From contig NZ_CP075169.1 of assembly GCF_016865525.2 (NCBI RefSeq), positions 3,224,337 to 3,288,336 on the forward strand: a DNA stretch of 64,000 nucleotides, in the 5' to 3' direction. Made by a program: the position numbers and the translations under genes. Origin of the DNA: Sodalis ligni (GTDB lineage: Bacteria; Pseudomonadota; Gammaproteobacteria; Enterobacterales; Enterobacteriaceae). Below the pieces are notes generated by a model. It was not told the DNA's origin. It did not search any database and saw only the letters and a program-made list of their open reading frames with translations. This document shows positions 31,125-40,727 of this stretch, in pieces (position 1 is the first letter of the stretch; each line of letters starts with the position of its first letter).

Positions 31125-34100
31125 ATGATCACCACAGACGGTAATAACGCAGTCGCCTCGGTGGCTTACCGTATTAACGAAGTTATCGCGATATATCCCA
31201 TCACCCCCAGCTCAACCATGGCGGAACTGGCTTCCGCCTGGTCTGAAGCCGGCACCGCCAATATCTGGGGCGACGTGCCGCGGGTGGTTGAGATGCAATC
31301 CGAAGGGGGCGCCATCGCCACGGTACACGGCGCCTTGCAGACCGGCGCCTTGTCCACTTCCTTCACCTCATCCCAGGGATTGCTGTTGATGATCCCGACC
31401 TTGTACAAACTGGCGGGGCAATTGACGCCGTTTGTACTGCACGTGGCGGCCCGCACGGTGGCCACCCACGCCCTGTCGATTTTCGGCGATCACTCCGATG
31501 TCATGGCGGTACGCCAGACCGGCTGCGCCATGCTGTGCGCGAGCAATGTGCAGGAAGCGCAGGATTTTGCGCTGGTCTCCCATATCGCCAGCCTGAACAG
31601 CCGGCTGCCGTTTATCCATTTTTTCGACGGTTTCCGCACCTCCCATGAAATCAATAAAATCGCGCCGCTGTCGGACGATACGCTGAAAACCCTGCTGCCG
31701 CAGGCGGGCATCGACGCCCACCGGCAGCGGGCACTGACGCCGGATAACCCGGTCATTCGCGGCACCTCCGCCAACCCGGATACCTATTTCCAATCGAGGG
31801 AAGCCACCAACCCCTGGTACAACGGCGCGTTTGCCCATGTGGAACAGGCAATGGACGCGTTTGCCGGCGCCACCGGCCGCCGTTACCAACCCTTTGAGTA
31901 CTACGGCCATCCCCAGGCCGAGCGGGTGATAATCCTGATGGGATCGGCCATCGGCACCTGCGAAGAGGTTATCGACAGCCTGCTGGCGCGGGGTGAAAAG
32001 GTGGGCATGGTGAAAGTCCGTCTTTATCGCCCGTTTTCCGCCGAACATCTGCTGGCGGCCATCCCGGACAGCGCGCGTAGCATCGCGGTGCTGGATCGCA
32101 CCAAAGAGCCGGGAGCGCTGGCGGAGCCGCTTTATCTGGATGTGATGACCTCCCTGGCGGAGGCCTATAGCCAGGGCCGGCGCGACAGCCTGCCCCGCAC
32201 CATCGGCGGCCGCTACGGCCTGTCGTCGAAAGAGTTCGATCCCGCCTGCGTCCTGGCGATTTTTAATGAGCTGGCATTGCCCCGGCCGCGGCCGCGTTTC
32301 ACCGTCGGCATCTTTGACGATATTACCCATTTGTCCCTGCCGTTGCCGGAGGCTGATTTACCCCATCGCGCCAAACTGGAAGCCTTGTTCTACGGCTTGG
32401 GCAGCGACGGGTCGGTTTCCGCCACCAAGAACAACATCAAAATCATCGGCAACAGCACGCCGCTGTTCGCCCAGGGTTATTTTGTCTATGACTCGAAAAA
32501 GGCCGGCGGCCTGACGGTTTCCCACCTGCGGGTCAGCGAACATCCCATCAATTCGGCCTACCTCATCAGCCACGCCGACTTTATCGGCTGCCATCAGTCG
32601 CAGTTTATCGACAAGTACCAAATGGTGGAGCGCCTGCGGCCGGGAGGTATCTTCCTGCTGAACACCCCCTATGCCGCCGACGAAATCTGGGCGCGGCTGC
32701 CGCAGGAAGTGCAGGCGCTGCTGATCCAGCGCCAGGCTAAGTTTTATATTATCAATGCGGCGCAGATTGCCCGCGAATGCCAGTTGGGAGCGCGCATCAA
32801 TACGGTGATGCAGATGGCCTTTTTCCAATTTACCGACGTATTGCCCCAGGACAGCGCCCTCGCCGCCCTGCAGTCGGCCATTGCCCGTAGCTACAGCAGC
32901 AAGGGGCAGGAACTGGTGGAACGCAACTGGCAGGCCCTGGCGGCTACCCGGGAAGCGCTGCACGCCGTGCCGCTGCGGGCAGTCAATGAACACAGCCCGC
33001 TGCGCCCGCCGGTGGTGTCCGACGCGGCGCCGGATTTTGTCAAAACCGTCACCGCGGCGATGCTGGCGGGTCTCGGCGATGCGCTGCCGGTTTCCGCCCT
33101 GCCGCCGGACGGCACCTGGCCGGTGGGCACCACCCGCTGGGAAAAACGCAATATCGCCGAACGCATCCCTCTGTGGAAACCGGAGCTGTGTACCCAGTGC
33201 AATCACTGCGTGGCGGCCTGCCCCCATTCGGCGATCCGCGCCAAGGTGGTCTCCCCCGAGTCCATGAGCGCGGCCCCGGCCGGACTGGCGTCCCTGGAAG
33301 TGAAATCCCGCGATATGCGCGGCCAGAAATACGTTTTGCAGGTGGCGCCGGAAGATTGTACCGGCTGTAACCTGTGCGTGGAGGTCTGCCCGGCCAAAGA
33401 CCGGCAAAACCCGGACATCAAGGCTATCAATATGGCTTCGCGGCTGGAGCATGTGGAAGAGGAAAAGATCCATTACGACTTCTTCCTGAATCTGCCGGAA
33501 ATGAAACCCGAGCAGCTGGAACGCATCGACATCCGCACCTCTCAGCTGATTACCCCGCTGTTCGAGTACTCCGGCGCCTGCTCCGGCTGCGGCGAGACGC
33601 CGTATATCAAGCTGCTGACCCAACTGTATGGCGAAAGGCTGCTGATAGCCAACGCCACCGGCTGTTCTTCCATCTACGGCGGCAATCTGCCCACCACTCC
33701 CTACACCACCAACGCCGAGGGGCGCGGTCCGGCCTGGGCCAATTCGCTGTTTGAGGACAACGCCGAGTTCGGGCTGGGATTCCGGCTGACGGTGGATCAG
33801 CACCGCCGCCGTGTCCTGCGTTTGCTGAACCAGCATCGCGATCTGCTGCCGGAGAGCTTGCTGGCCGGATTGCAGGCCGACGGAGTGGCCGTGCCGGAAC
33901 GCCGCGCACAGATCGAACAGTTAAGAGCCCTGTTGAAACCCCATACCGGCGGCGACAGCAGGCAACTGGCCGCGGACGCCGATTATCTGGTGGATAAATC
34001 CATTTGGCTTATCGGCGGCGACGGCTGGGCCTATGATATCGGCTTCGGCGGCCTGGACCATGTGCTGAGCCTGTCGGAAAACGTCAATGTTCTGGTGCTG

Positions 34101-34652
34101 GATACCCAATGCTATTCCAATACCGGCGGCCAGCAATCCAAAGCCACCCCGCTGGGGGCGGTAACCAAATTCGGCGAACAGGGCAAGCGCAAAGTCCGCA
34201 AGGATTTGGGGGTGAGCATGATGATGTACGGCCATGTCTATGTGGCGCAAATCTCCCTCGGCGCCCAGCTCAACCAGACGGTGAAAGCCATTCAGGAAGC
34301 CGAGGCTTATCCCGGCCCGTCGCTGATTATTGCCTACAGTCCTTGCGAAGAGCACGGCTATGATTTGGCGTTAAGCCACGACCAGATGCGCCAGCTCACC
34401 GCCACCGGCTTCTGGCCGCTGTATCGTTTCGATCCCCGCCGCGGCGATGAAGGCAAGCTCCCCCTGTCGCTGGATTCACGCCCGCCCAGCAGCGAGTTAA
34501 GCGCTACCCTGCTTAATGAGCAGCGCTTTAAGCGGCTGAACAGCCAGCAGCCCGAGGTGGCCAGCGCGCTCTATCAGGCGGCGGAAAAGGATTTGAAGGC
34601 GAAATATGACTTCCTGGCCCGCATGGCGGGCAAAGGGGAGACGGCGGAATAA
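31125..34652 (+). CDS. ydbK: pyruvate:flavodoxin/ferredoxin oxidoreductase YdbK
   Basis: The single-chain enzyme has 1,175 residues (E. coli YdbK 1,174). It starts MITTDGNNAVASVAYRINEV, with AAGG upstream, and carries the pyruvate-binding region YPITPSSTMAE. Two ferredoxin-type clusters, CTQCNHCVAACP and CTGCNLCVEVCP, lie near residues 690-755. The proximal-cluster/TPP part has GACSGCGETPY and GDGWAYDIGFGG. It decarboxylates pyruvate to acetyl-CoA and reduces flavodoxin or ferredoxin under anaerobic or oxidative-stress conditions. The 3.5-kb frame is completely intact. The reading frame is open further upstream to 31062 without homology. Confidence 0.96.
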   Translation: MITTDGNNAVASVAYRINEVIAIYPITPSSTMAELASAWSEAGTANIWGDVPRVVEMQSEGGAIATVHGALQTGALSTSFTSSQGLLLMIPTLYKLAGQLTPFVLHVAARTVATHALSIFGDHSDVMAVRQTGCAMLCASNVQEAQDFALVSHIASLNSRLPFIHFFDGFRTSHEINKIAPLSDDTLKTLLPQAGIDAHRQRALTPDNPVIRGTSANPDTYFQSREATNPWYNGAFAHVEQAMDAFAGATGRRYQPFEYYGHPQAERVIILMGSAIGTCEEVIDSLLARGEKVGMVKVRLYRPFSAEHLLAAIPDSARSIAVLDRTKEPGALAEPLYLDVMTSLAEAYSQGRRDSLPRTIGGRYGLSSKEFDPACVLAIFNELALPRPRPRFTVGIFDDITHLSLPLPEADLPHRAKLEALFYGLGSDGSVSATKNNIKIIGNSTPLFAQGYFVYDSKKAGGLTVSHLRVSEHPINSAYLISHADFIGCHQSQFIDKYQMVERLRPGGIFLLNTPYAADEIWARLPQEVQALLIQRQAKFYIINAAQIARECQLGARINTVMQMAFFQFTDVLPQDSALAALQSAIARSYSSKGQELVERNWQALAATREALHAVPLRAVNEHSPLRPPVVSDAAPDFVKTVTAAMLAGLGDALPVSALPPDGTWPVGTTRWEKRNIAERIPLWKPELCTQCNHCVAACPHSAIRAKVVSPESMSAAPAGLASLEVKSRDMRGQKYVLQVAPEDCTGCNLCVEVCPAKDRQNPDIKAINMASRLEHVEEEKIHYDFFLNLPEMKPEQLERIDIRTSQLITPLFEYSGACSGCGETPYIKLLTQLYGERLLIANATGCSSIYGGNLPTTPYTTNAEGRGPAWANSLFEDNAEFGLGFRLTVDQHRRRVLRLLNQHRDLLPESLLAGLQADGVAVPERRAQIEQLRALLKPHTGGDSRQLAADADYLVDKSIWLIGGDGWAYDIGFGGLDHVLSLSENVNVLVLDTQCYSNTGGQQSKATPLGAVTKFGEQGKRKVRKDLGVSMMMYGHVYVAQISLGAQLNQTVKAIQEAEAYPGPSLIIAYSPCEEHGYDLALSHDQMRQLTATGFWPLYRFDPRRGDEGKLPLSLDSRPPSSELSATLLNEQRFKRLNSQQPEVASALYQAAEKDLKAKYDFLARMAGKGETAE

Positions 34653-34769
34653 GCCGGCTGGATTTATTGACAACCTGTCCGGCCGGGAGCGGCCGGCCGG
34701 CGATTCCGGACTTTTCAGCCGGCGGCAGAGGCGCTATTATGCCCGCGGCTGGATTGATACGGATGAAAA

Positions 34770-35249
34770 ATGGATCGCAACTATATTGTCGAAGTGCCCC
34801 GGCACGGCAGCTTTTTTCTTTCATGGGTTGCTTATGTCCGCCCCTGGATATTGTTCGCCATGCTGACCGCCATCGGCTTGCTGGTATCCCAGTCCGCCAA
34901 CGCGGCCAATATCATCCTGGCCGGTTACGTCATTTTGTTTATCGGCATCGTTAAGCTGATTTATGATCTGGCCTGGCGCCGGCGCTTTCGGTTTTTTTAT
35001 GACCTGGAAGGCGTTTGGCTGGTGCGCGGCCTGCTGCCCGGGCGCCGGGGTAAAAAGGGGCTGTCCTGGCTGGAAATCGACGAGGTCGCCTGTGACAGCG
35101 GTCCGTTCAGCTGGCTGACAAAGTCCTACGGCATCACCATCAGCCATCGTTTCAGCGCCACCCGCCAATTGCACATCAGCCAAATCAAACATGGCGATCG
35201 GGCGGTGGCGGCCATCAATGAAAGGCTGATGCAGGAATTCACGGACTGA
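34770..35249 (+). CDS. membrane protein with bacterial PH-like domain
   Basis: The 159-residue protein starts MDRNYIVEVPRHGSFFLSWV. Two hydrophobic segments lie at ~23-40 and ~45-65. A cytoplasmic beta-rich region follows (FFYDLEGVWLVRGLL to SHRFSATRQLHISQIKHGD) that resembles bacterial PH-type domains, where a short helix closes the domain (AVAAINERLMQEF). Such small membrane PH proteins are of unknown function. It lies between ydbK and ttcA in the same direction, 118 bases after ydbK. Intact. Confidence 0.6.
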   Translation: MDRNYIVEVPRHGSFFLSWVAYVRPWILFAMLTAIGLLVSQSANAANIILAGYVILFIGIVKLIYDLAWRRRFRFFYDLEGVWLVRGLLPGRRGKKGLSWLEIDEVACDSGPFSWLTKSYGITISHRFSATRQLHISQIKHGDRAVAAINERLMQEFTD

Positions 35250-35364
35250 GCGATGTCTGCCCGACCCGCCTCATCCATTCTCCTGCGTTGCCGTTTTATA
35301 GAATCGCATTACCGCGCCGCTGTCAGACACAGTCCCTTACATAACACCTTAAGGCATAATTACC

Positions 35365-36291
35365 GTGGTTGATCAAAAACAGATTTATAACTTCAATAAG
35401 CTTCAGAAGCGCTTGCGGCGCAATGTGGGCCAGGCCATCGCCGACTTCAACATGATTGAGGAAGGGGATCGCATCATGGTCTGCCTGTCGGGAGGCAAGG
35501 ACAGCTACACCATGCTGGACATCCTGCGCAGTCTGCAGCAAAACGCGCCGGTGAACTTTACCTTGATAGCGGTGAATCTGGATCAGAAACAGCCCGGCTT
35601 CCCCGGCGATGTATTGCCCGCCTACCTTGAATCGCTGGGTATCGAATATCACATCGTTGAAGAAAATACCTATGCCATCGTTAAGGATAAGATTCCCGAG
35701 GGCAAAACCACCTGTTCCCTGTGTTCAAGGCTGCGGCGGGGAATTCTATACCGCACCGCCGGCGAGCTGGGCGCCAATAAGATTGCCCTGGGCCACCATC
35801 GCGACGACATGCTGCAAACGCTGTTTCTGAATATGTTCTACGGCGGTAAATTAAAGGCCATGCCGCCCAAACTGATGAGCGACGACGGCAAACATATTGT
35901 CATTCGCCCCCTGGCCTACTGCCGGGAAAAGGATATCGAACGTTTTGCCGCCGCGCGGGAATTTCCCATTATCCCCTGTAATTTGTGCGGCTCCCAGCCC
36001 AACCTGCAGCGGCAGGTGATCGGGAATATGCTGCGGGACTGGGATAAACAGTATCCGGGACGGATAGAAACCATGTTCCGCGCCATGCAAAACGTGGTGC
36101 CCTCCCATTTGGCGGATAGCAATCTCTTTGACTTCAGGCAGTTGAATGCCGGCGACCCGGTAATAGCGGGCGGAGATCTGGCCTTTGACCGGGAAACGCT
36201 GCCGGCGGTGCCGGTGGGCTGGCAGGATGAACCGGAGGAGTTATTGCAGCTCTCTGTTCACCAACGTTTGCCGGTGACGGGAATCAAATAA
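35365..36291 (+). CDS. ttcA: tRNA 2-thiocytidine biosynthesis protein TtcA
   Basis: The 308-residue protein (E. coli 311) has the PP-loop SGGKDS at residues 42-47 and two CxxC pairs, Cys117/Cys120 and Cys205/Cys208, which bind the [4Fe-4S] cluster. TtcA adenylates and thiolates cytidine 32 of certain tRNAs in the cytoplasm. Translation starts at GTG 35365 ([19 protein letters not shown]). AAGG lies 11 bases upstream. Intact. Confidence 0.96.
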   Translation: MVDQKQIYNFNKLQKRLRRNVGQAIADFNMIEEGDRIMVCLSGGKDSYTMLDILRSLQQNAPVNFTLIAVNLDQKQPGFPGDVLPAYLESLGIEYHIVEENTYAIVKDKIPEGKTTCSLCSRLRRGILYRTAGELGANKIALGHHRDDMLQTLFLNMFYGGKLKAMPPKLMSDDGKHIVIRPLAYCREKDIERFAAAREFPIIPCNLCGSQPNLQRQVIGNMLRDWDKQYPGRIETMFRAMQNVVPSHLADSNLFDFRQLNAGDPVIAGGDLAFDRETLPAVPVGWQDEPEELLQLSVHQRLPVTGIK

Positions 36292-36320
36292 GGTAACGCC
36301 GCCCGTGGGCGGCGGCATGA

Positions 36321-36518
36321 TCAAAAAAGATGAGGCGGCGGGTCGTTGATGGGTTTGGGATCGGGATTATAGGGCGGTTCCAGCGGCGGCTCCGGCAGCG
36401 GATTGGGGATCGGCGGCGGATCGGTGGGTATGGGCTCATTGGGAATCGGCTCGGTGGGTATACTGAACCGATATTGATTCGCGCGTGCCGTGCCAGAGGG
36501 CGTAGTAGTCAACGACAT
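36321..36518 (-). CDS. 65-residue proline-rich small protein
   Basis: ATG 36518 has an excellent ribosome-binding site (GAGGTG, six bases upstream). The peptide starts MSLTTTPSGTARANQYRFSI and continues as a Pro/Glu/Asn-rich tail with TEPIPNEPIP and LEPPYNPDPKP. About one residue in three is proline. No signal peptide or membrane span. It shares a PPYNP motif with the Pro/Cys repeat protein at 683-1396. The function is unknown. It lies downstream of FnrS on the same strand and converges with ttcA. Confidence 0.5.
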   Translation of the reverse strand: MSLTTTPSGTARANQYRFSIPTEPIPNEPIPTDPPPIPNPLPEPPLEPPYNPDPKPINDPPPHLF

Positions 36519-36665
36519 AGTGTCCACCTCGTAGGGAAATATCGAAATAATTGCATAAATTACAGCGGCAAGTCATGGCTATGCCGTCGGATTCAGCCAT
36601 TGGCGCTGCACTCAAGTCATGTTAATGAAATACTCTTTAAGGATAGCCGGGAGGGGTTAAAGCGC

Positions 36666-36789
36666 AAAAAAAATGCCAGGTTCTAAAACCCGGCATTATA
36701 TGAATTAAATATGCTATGCAATAATTCAAAAAAAGGAAGTAAGACAATATGGAGCGCAACGCCCATCGCTTGACGTTGCATTCACCTGC
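36666..36789 (-). ncRNA. fnrS: FNR-activated small regulatory RNA FnrS
   Basis: On the minus strand the sequence begins GCAGGTGAATGCAACGTCAA at 36789. It continues through GCGATGGGCGTTGCGCTCC and TTGTCTTACTTCC, matching E. coli FnrS nearly base for base in this 5' half, which contains the seed regions. The 3' end is a terminator stem (AATGCC-GGTT / AACC-GGCATT with one mismatch) and eight T (36673-36666). Length is ~124 nt versus 122 in E. coli. FnrS is an Hfq-dependent RNA that represses aerobic-metabolism mRNAs during anaerobiosis. In E. coli it lies next to zntB (ydaN), as here; the dbpA gene on the other side is missing. Confidence 0.92.
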
Positions 36790-36795
36790 ACAATG

Positions 36796-36838
36796 GATAA
36801 TGCCTGATTCTAAGCATCGGCTTTTTGATATTGCTCAA
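36796..36838 (-). promoter_or_regulatory. FNR-dependent promoter of fnrS
   Basis: TTGAGCAATATCAA (minus strand, 36838-36825) matches the FNR consensus in nine of ten positions. Its centre lies about 42 bases before the FnrS 5' end, the -41.5 position of class II FNR activation. CATTAT (minus strand, ~36802-36797) fits a -10 element seven bases before the start. Confidence 0.85.
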
Positions 36839-36894
36839 TATTGATGAGCTTTTTGGATACTTTTTACCGAATATATTTCCATAAAACGCCAATG

Positions 36895-37878
36895 TTATAG
36901 CCATTTACGACGTTTTAACCACCATGCAACCCCCAGAACCAATAAAACCAACAGCAGACAAAACAGGCTAAAACCATAACGCATATTGCCGCCGGGAATG
37001 CCGCCCAGGTTAACGCCGAACAGGCCGGTGAGGAAGGTGGTGGGCAGGAATACCATTGCCATCAGGGACATGGTATAACTGCGGCGGTTGATGGCTTCCG
37101 CCGTCAGCGAGTTGATTTCATCGGCGATGACCGCCGTGCGCGCGATGCCGCCGTCAATATCCTCTATGCCCCGCCCCAGCCGGTCGGCGATATCCTGCAT
37201 CCGGCGCCGGTCGTCCTTGTCCATCCAGGCCAGATGCTCGCTGGCCAGACGCGAGAACACGTCGCGCTGGGGCCCCATATAGCGGCGCAGCACAATCAAC
37301 TGCTTGCGCAGCTGCGCCAGCTGGCCGCGCGGCGGAATGCGCTGTTCAAGCAGGTCGTTTTCCAGGGCGATTATCCGATCGTGCATTTCATCGATGAAAT
37401 CACTGGTATGATCGGTCAGGATATCGCTCATCTCCACCAGCCAGGTACCGCTGTTGACCGGGCCCTGTTTTCTCTGCAGCCCTTCAAGAATCTCTTCCAC
37501 CGCCTGTATAGGCTGACGCCGGGTGGTGACAATCAGCTTATCGGTGATATAGATGCGCAGTACGATCAGCTCTTCGGGGTACTCTTCGGTATTAAAATTA
37601 ATGCTCCGCAATATAATCAGCGCCCCTTCGGGCAGCCGGTTTATCCTGGGCCGGGTGCTGTTGCCCGCCAGCGGCTCACGCAAGGAATCCGGAACCAGCG
37701 GCGTATCATTCAGCCATTCCATGCTGGCCTGGTGCTCAATATCCAGATGCAGCCAGCACGGGTGGTCGCAATGGGCAATATCCGCCGCTTCAATGGGCCG
37801 GATACCCCCGGCGCCGTCCAACTGGCCGGCATAAACCACACCATTGATATGCAAAGCGTTTTGATCAATAACGTCCAA
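36895..37878 (-). CDS. zntB: zinc transport protein ZntB (CorA family)
   Basis: The 327-residue protein has the same length as E. coli ZntB. A large cytoplasmic N-terminal domain contains LRKQLIVLRRYMGPQRDVFSRL (partial landmark) and RRRMQDIADRLGRG. Two C-terminal membrane spans carry the pore signature GVNLGGIPGG between them, ending in KRRKWL. ZntB is a pentameric, proton-coupled zinc transporter of the inner membrane. It lies 24 bases after a second CorA-family gene. Intact. Confidence 0.94.
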   Translation of the reverse strand: MDVIDQNALHINGVVYAGQLDGAGGIRPIEAADIAHCDHPCWLHLDIEHQASMEWLNDTPLVPDSLREPLAGNSTRPRINRLPEGALIILRSINFNTEEYPEELIVLRIYITDKLIVTTRRQPIQAVEEILEGLQRKQGPVNSGTWLVEMSDILTDHTSDFIDEMHDRIIALENDLLEQRIPPRGQLAQLRKQLIVLRRYMGPQRDVFSRLASEHLAWMDKDDRRRMQDIADRLGRGIEDIDGGIARTAVIADEINSLTAEAINRRSYTMSLMAMVFLPTTFLTGLFGVNLGGIPGGNMRYGFSLFCLLLVLLVLGVAWWLKRRKWL

Positions 37879-37902
37879 CGTCTTACACCTTTTTTCGACT
37901 GA

Positions 37903-38874
37903 CTATAACCAACCTGAACGTTTGAGTTTCCGATGCAGGGCAACACAGCCGGCAAGGGTCACCAGCAAAGTGACCGGATATCCCCAGGGCATTTTTAATT
38001 CCGGCATCGAGGCGAAGTTCATGCCGTACAGACTGAAGATAACCGTTGGCACCGCCAGGATAGCGCCCCACCCGGCCAACCGTTTTACCACTTCGTTTTG
38101 CCTGACCGATACCATCGCCAAATTCACATGCATCGCATTGGTCAACATTTCGCGCATATCATCGGTAAGCGTGATCACCTGATGAGCATGATCCTGGACG
38201 TCGCGGATATAGGCCCTCAGTTCTTTGGGAATAAAGGCTTCATGCAAATGAATCAACTGGTTGCAAATATCGTCGATGGGCACGGCGGCATTGTGCATAG
38301 CCAGCAGATCGCGGCGCAGTCGATAAACCTCTTCCACCGCCTGCGGATCGAACTCGGACTTGAACATGGCAGACTCGATGCCGTCAAATTGCGTCTCGTA
38401 CTGGCCGATGATTTCCCGGTAATTATCCACCACAAAGTCCAGTATAGAATAGAGCGCGAATCCCGGCCCTTTGGCCAGCAGCTTGGGCGTTTCCTCCGCG
38501 CGCGCCCGAATGGCGGCGTAGCTGGAGGAGGCGCCGTGACGAACGGTAATCAGAAAATGCGCGCCGACGAAAAAATGTGTCTCGCCATACTGTATTTTAT
38601 CATCCACCCGCTGGGCGGTTTTCACCACGATAAACAACGAGTCGCCGTAGGTTTCCAATTTTGGCCGCTGATGGGCGGTAAGCGCATCTTCGATGGCTAA
38701 GTCATGCAGATGGAATTCTTGCTGTATTTTTCGCATGAATGCATCATCGGGCGCAAACAGGCCTAACCAGACAAACGCGTCGGGCTGTTTTAACACCTCG
38801 CTGATGTCGTCGATGGTGACTTCACCTATTCGACGTCCCGCTTGGTAAGCAACGCTGTTTATCACCTTGTCCAT
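37903..38874 (-). CDS. CorA-type Mg2+/Co2+ transporter
   Basis: The 323-residue protein has a soluble domain and two C-terminal membrane helices (AILAVPTVIFSLYGMNF and WGYPVTLLVTLAGCVALH). The CorA selectivity motif is YGMNFASMPEL. It is closer to the CorA branch (GMN) than to ZntB (GVN). It lies directly upstream of zntB with a 24-base gap and is probably co-transcribed. E. coli has no CorA paralogue at this locus, so the pair is a lineage feature. It imports magnesium, possibly cobalt or nickel. Intact. Confidence 0.85.
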   Translation of the reverse strand: MDKVINSVAYQAGRRIGEVTIDDISEVLKQPDAFVWLGLFAPDDAFMRKIQQEFHLHDLAIEDALTAHQRPKLETYGDSLFIVVKTAQRVDDKIQYGETHFFVGAHFLITVRHGASSSYAAIRARAEETPKLLAKGPGFALYSILDFVVDNYREIIGQYETQFDGIESAMFKSEFDPQAVEEVYRLRRDLLAMHNAAVPIDDICNQLIHLHEAFIPKELRAYIRDVQDHAHQVITLTDDMREMLTNAMHVNLAMVSVRQNEVVKRLAGWGAILAVPTVIFSLYGMNFASMPELKMPWGYPVTLLVTLAGCVALHRKLKRSGWL

Positions 38875-38909
38875 TATTTATCCTGTACCATTCACCAGAA
38901 ACGCCATTT

Positions 38910-40526
38910 TCAGTGCTTGAGAATATACATGCTTTGGCTGTAAGCCACATCCTCGGGATTATTAATTGGGTAGCCCTGCACCCAGGGCTTGATGAGCCGG
39001 CCGTTGGTGTATTGATAAATCGGCGCTATGGGCGCCTGTTCGGCGATAATATCTTCCGCCTTGTTGTAATCCGCCGCCAGCAGTTTGGCATTGGTTTGCC
39101 GGCTGGCCTGCTCCAGCAGGCGATCGTATTGGGGGTCGTTGAATTTGGCGATATTGCCGCTGTGCGCCGCGGTGAGCAGCGATAAGAAGGTGGAGGGCTC
39201 ATTATAATCCCCCACCCAGGACGCGCGCACCACATCGAAATTACCGGTATTGCGGCTGTCGATATAGGACTTCCATTCCTGGTTTACCAGCTTGACATTC
39301 ACCCCGAGTTTTTTCTTCCACATGGAGGCGACGGCGATAGCGATTTTTTCGTTGCCTTCGGAAGTATTGTACAACAGATTCAGGGTAATAGGTTTATCCG
39401 GGCCGTAACCCGCCGCCGTCATCAGTACCTTGGCTTCGGCATCCAACTCCTCCTGGGAGTGCTGCTGCAGATAATTCGGCACGGGCTTATAACCGGCGGT
39501 GACGTCGGGGGTCAGGTGAAAGGCGGGTTTTTCGCCGCTGCCCACCACCTTCTCCGCGATAATCCGGCGGTCGATGGCGTAAGACAGCGCTTTGCGCACC
39601 CGCACGTCGCTGGTGGGCGCGCGCCGGGTATTAAACGCGTAATAGTAAGTTCCCAACTGGGGAGGGGTATACACCTGGCCGGGAATATCCTTTAGCAGTT
39701 GCTGATAGCGGGGTTTCGGAAAGGATTCGGTAATATCAATATCATTGGCGAGATAGCGGTTCAGCGCCGAAGACTCCTGATTGATGGGAATAAACGTTAC
39801 CTGCGTTAATACCGTATGCCGATGATCCCAGTAGTACGGGTTGGGCGCCAGCACCAGTTTTTCATTGACTACCCGTTGCTGGAGCTGAAACGCGCCGTTG
39901 CCCACCAGATTGCCCACTTTGGTCCAGTTATTGCCGTATTTCTCTACCGTGGCGCGGTGAACCGGGAATAAACTGAAGTTAGCCGTCAGGCTGGCAAAAT
40001 ACGGTACCGGTTTATCCAGCTCCACTTTCAGGGTGTAGTCGTCCGGTGCGCTGACCCCAAGCCGCTCGGCCGGCGCTTTGCCGGCGATGATGTCGCCGGC
40101 GTTGGCCAGCCCCGCCAGCTGGGTAAACCAGGCAAAGGGAGACAGATTTTTCGGATCCGCCAGCCGCCGCCAGCTGTAGACAAAATCACCGGCGGTGACA
40201 GGGTCACCATTAGACCAGCGGGCGTCATGGCGCAGATGAAAAACAAAGGTGCGGTTGTCGTTGGTTTGCCAGCTGACGGCCACGCCCGGAATCAAATGCC
40301 CGTCGGCGTCCTGGTTAACCAGCCCCTCGAAGAGATCCCGCGTGACTTCCGCTTCCGTCAGGCCGACGCCTTTGATGGGGTCCAGCGAGGCCGGTTCGTC
40401 TTTGATGTGCCGGACGATATGCTGTACCGGGGACAGCTGAACGCCGGGCGGCGGCGTGGCGCCGCGGGCGATGCCGCAGCAGGCAATGATTAAGGAGGCA
40501 CAGAGTGCTAATTTGGAACCAGGCAT
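38910..40526 (-). CDS. mppA: periplasmic murein-tripeptide binding protein MppA
   Basis: The 538-residue solute-binding protein (family 5) has an N-terminal signal (MPGSKLALCASLIIACCG). The family landmarks are HIKDEPASLDPIKGVGLTEA, DARWSNGDPVTAGDFVYSWR, GNGAFQL and YYWDHRHTVLTQVTF. E. coli MppA (537) captures L-Ala-D-Glu-mDAP released from the cell wall and feeds it to the Opp permease. AAGGA precedes ATG 40526. It is divergent from mpaA, which cleaves the same peptide. Related OppA proteins are alternatives, but context favours MppA. Confidence 0.9.
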   Translation of the reverse strand: MPGSKLALCASLIIACCGIARGATPPPGVQLSPVQHIVRHIKDEPASLDPIKGVGLTEAEVTRDLFEGLVNQDADGHLIPGVAVSWQTNDNRTFVFHLRHDARWSNGDPVTAGDFVYSWRRLADPKNLSPFAWFTQLAGLANAGDIIAGKAPAERLGVSAPDDYTLKVELDKPVPYFASLTANFSLFPVHRATVEKYGNNWTKVGNLVGNGAFQLQQRVVNEKLVLAPNPYYWDHRHTVLTQVTFIPINQESSALNRYLANDIDITESFPKPRYQQLLKDIPGQVYTPPQLGTYYYAFNTRRAPTSDVRVRKALSYAIDRRIIAEKVVGSGEKPAFHLTPDVTAGYKPVPNYLQQHSQEELDAEAKVLMTAAGYGPDKPITLNLLYNTSEGNEKIAIAVASMWKKKLGVNVKLVNQEWKSYIDSRNTGNFDVVRASWVGDYNEPSTFLSLLTAAHSGNIAKFNDPQYDRLLEQASRQTNAKLLAADYNKAEDIIAEQAPIAPIYQYTNGRLIKPWVQGYPINNPEDVAYSQSMYILKH

Positions 40527-40727
40527 AAGCTTTTCCTTGAAGTCATAATCGGCGCATCACCCGGGCGCGGGCCGGATAATGGCGGCCGTGCCGTGCTTTA
40601 GCATAAAAAAGTTCGGGACTAAAAGTGTTAAAACTAAAAGTCTGCCGACAAAAGTCGTAAGGCGAAGGTCTTTTGCGATAAAGTATTATCAGTCAATGTA
40701 ACTCATTAGATTATGGCAGAAAACCCC

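Noticed and set aside
31368..33836. Long minus-strand frames opposite ydbK
   Set aside because: Antisense openness caused by codon bias in a long GC-rich gene, with no recognisable protein.
34653..34769. MicC small RNA, adjacent to ydbK in E. coli
   Set aside because: The gap after ydbK shows no match to the MicC seed or terminator, and ompN is absent.
36292..36320. Terminator after ttcA (GCCGCCC/GGGCGGC hairpin)
   Set aside because: There is a stem but no T tract on either strand, so termination is not supported.
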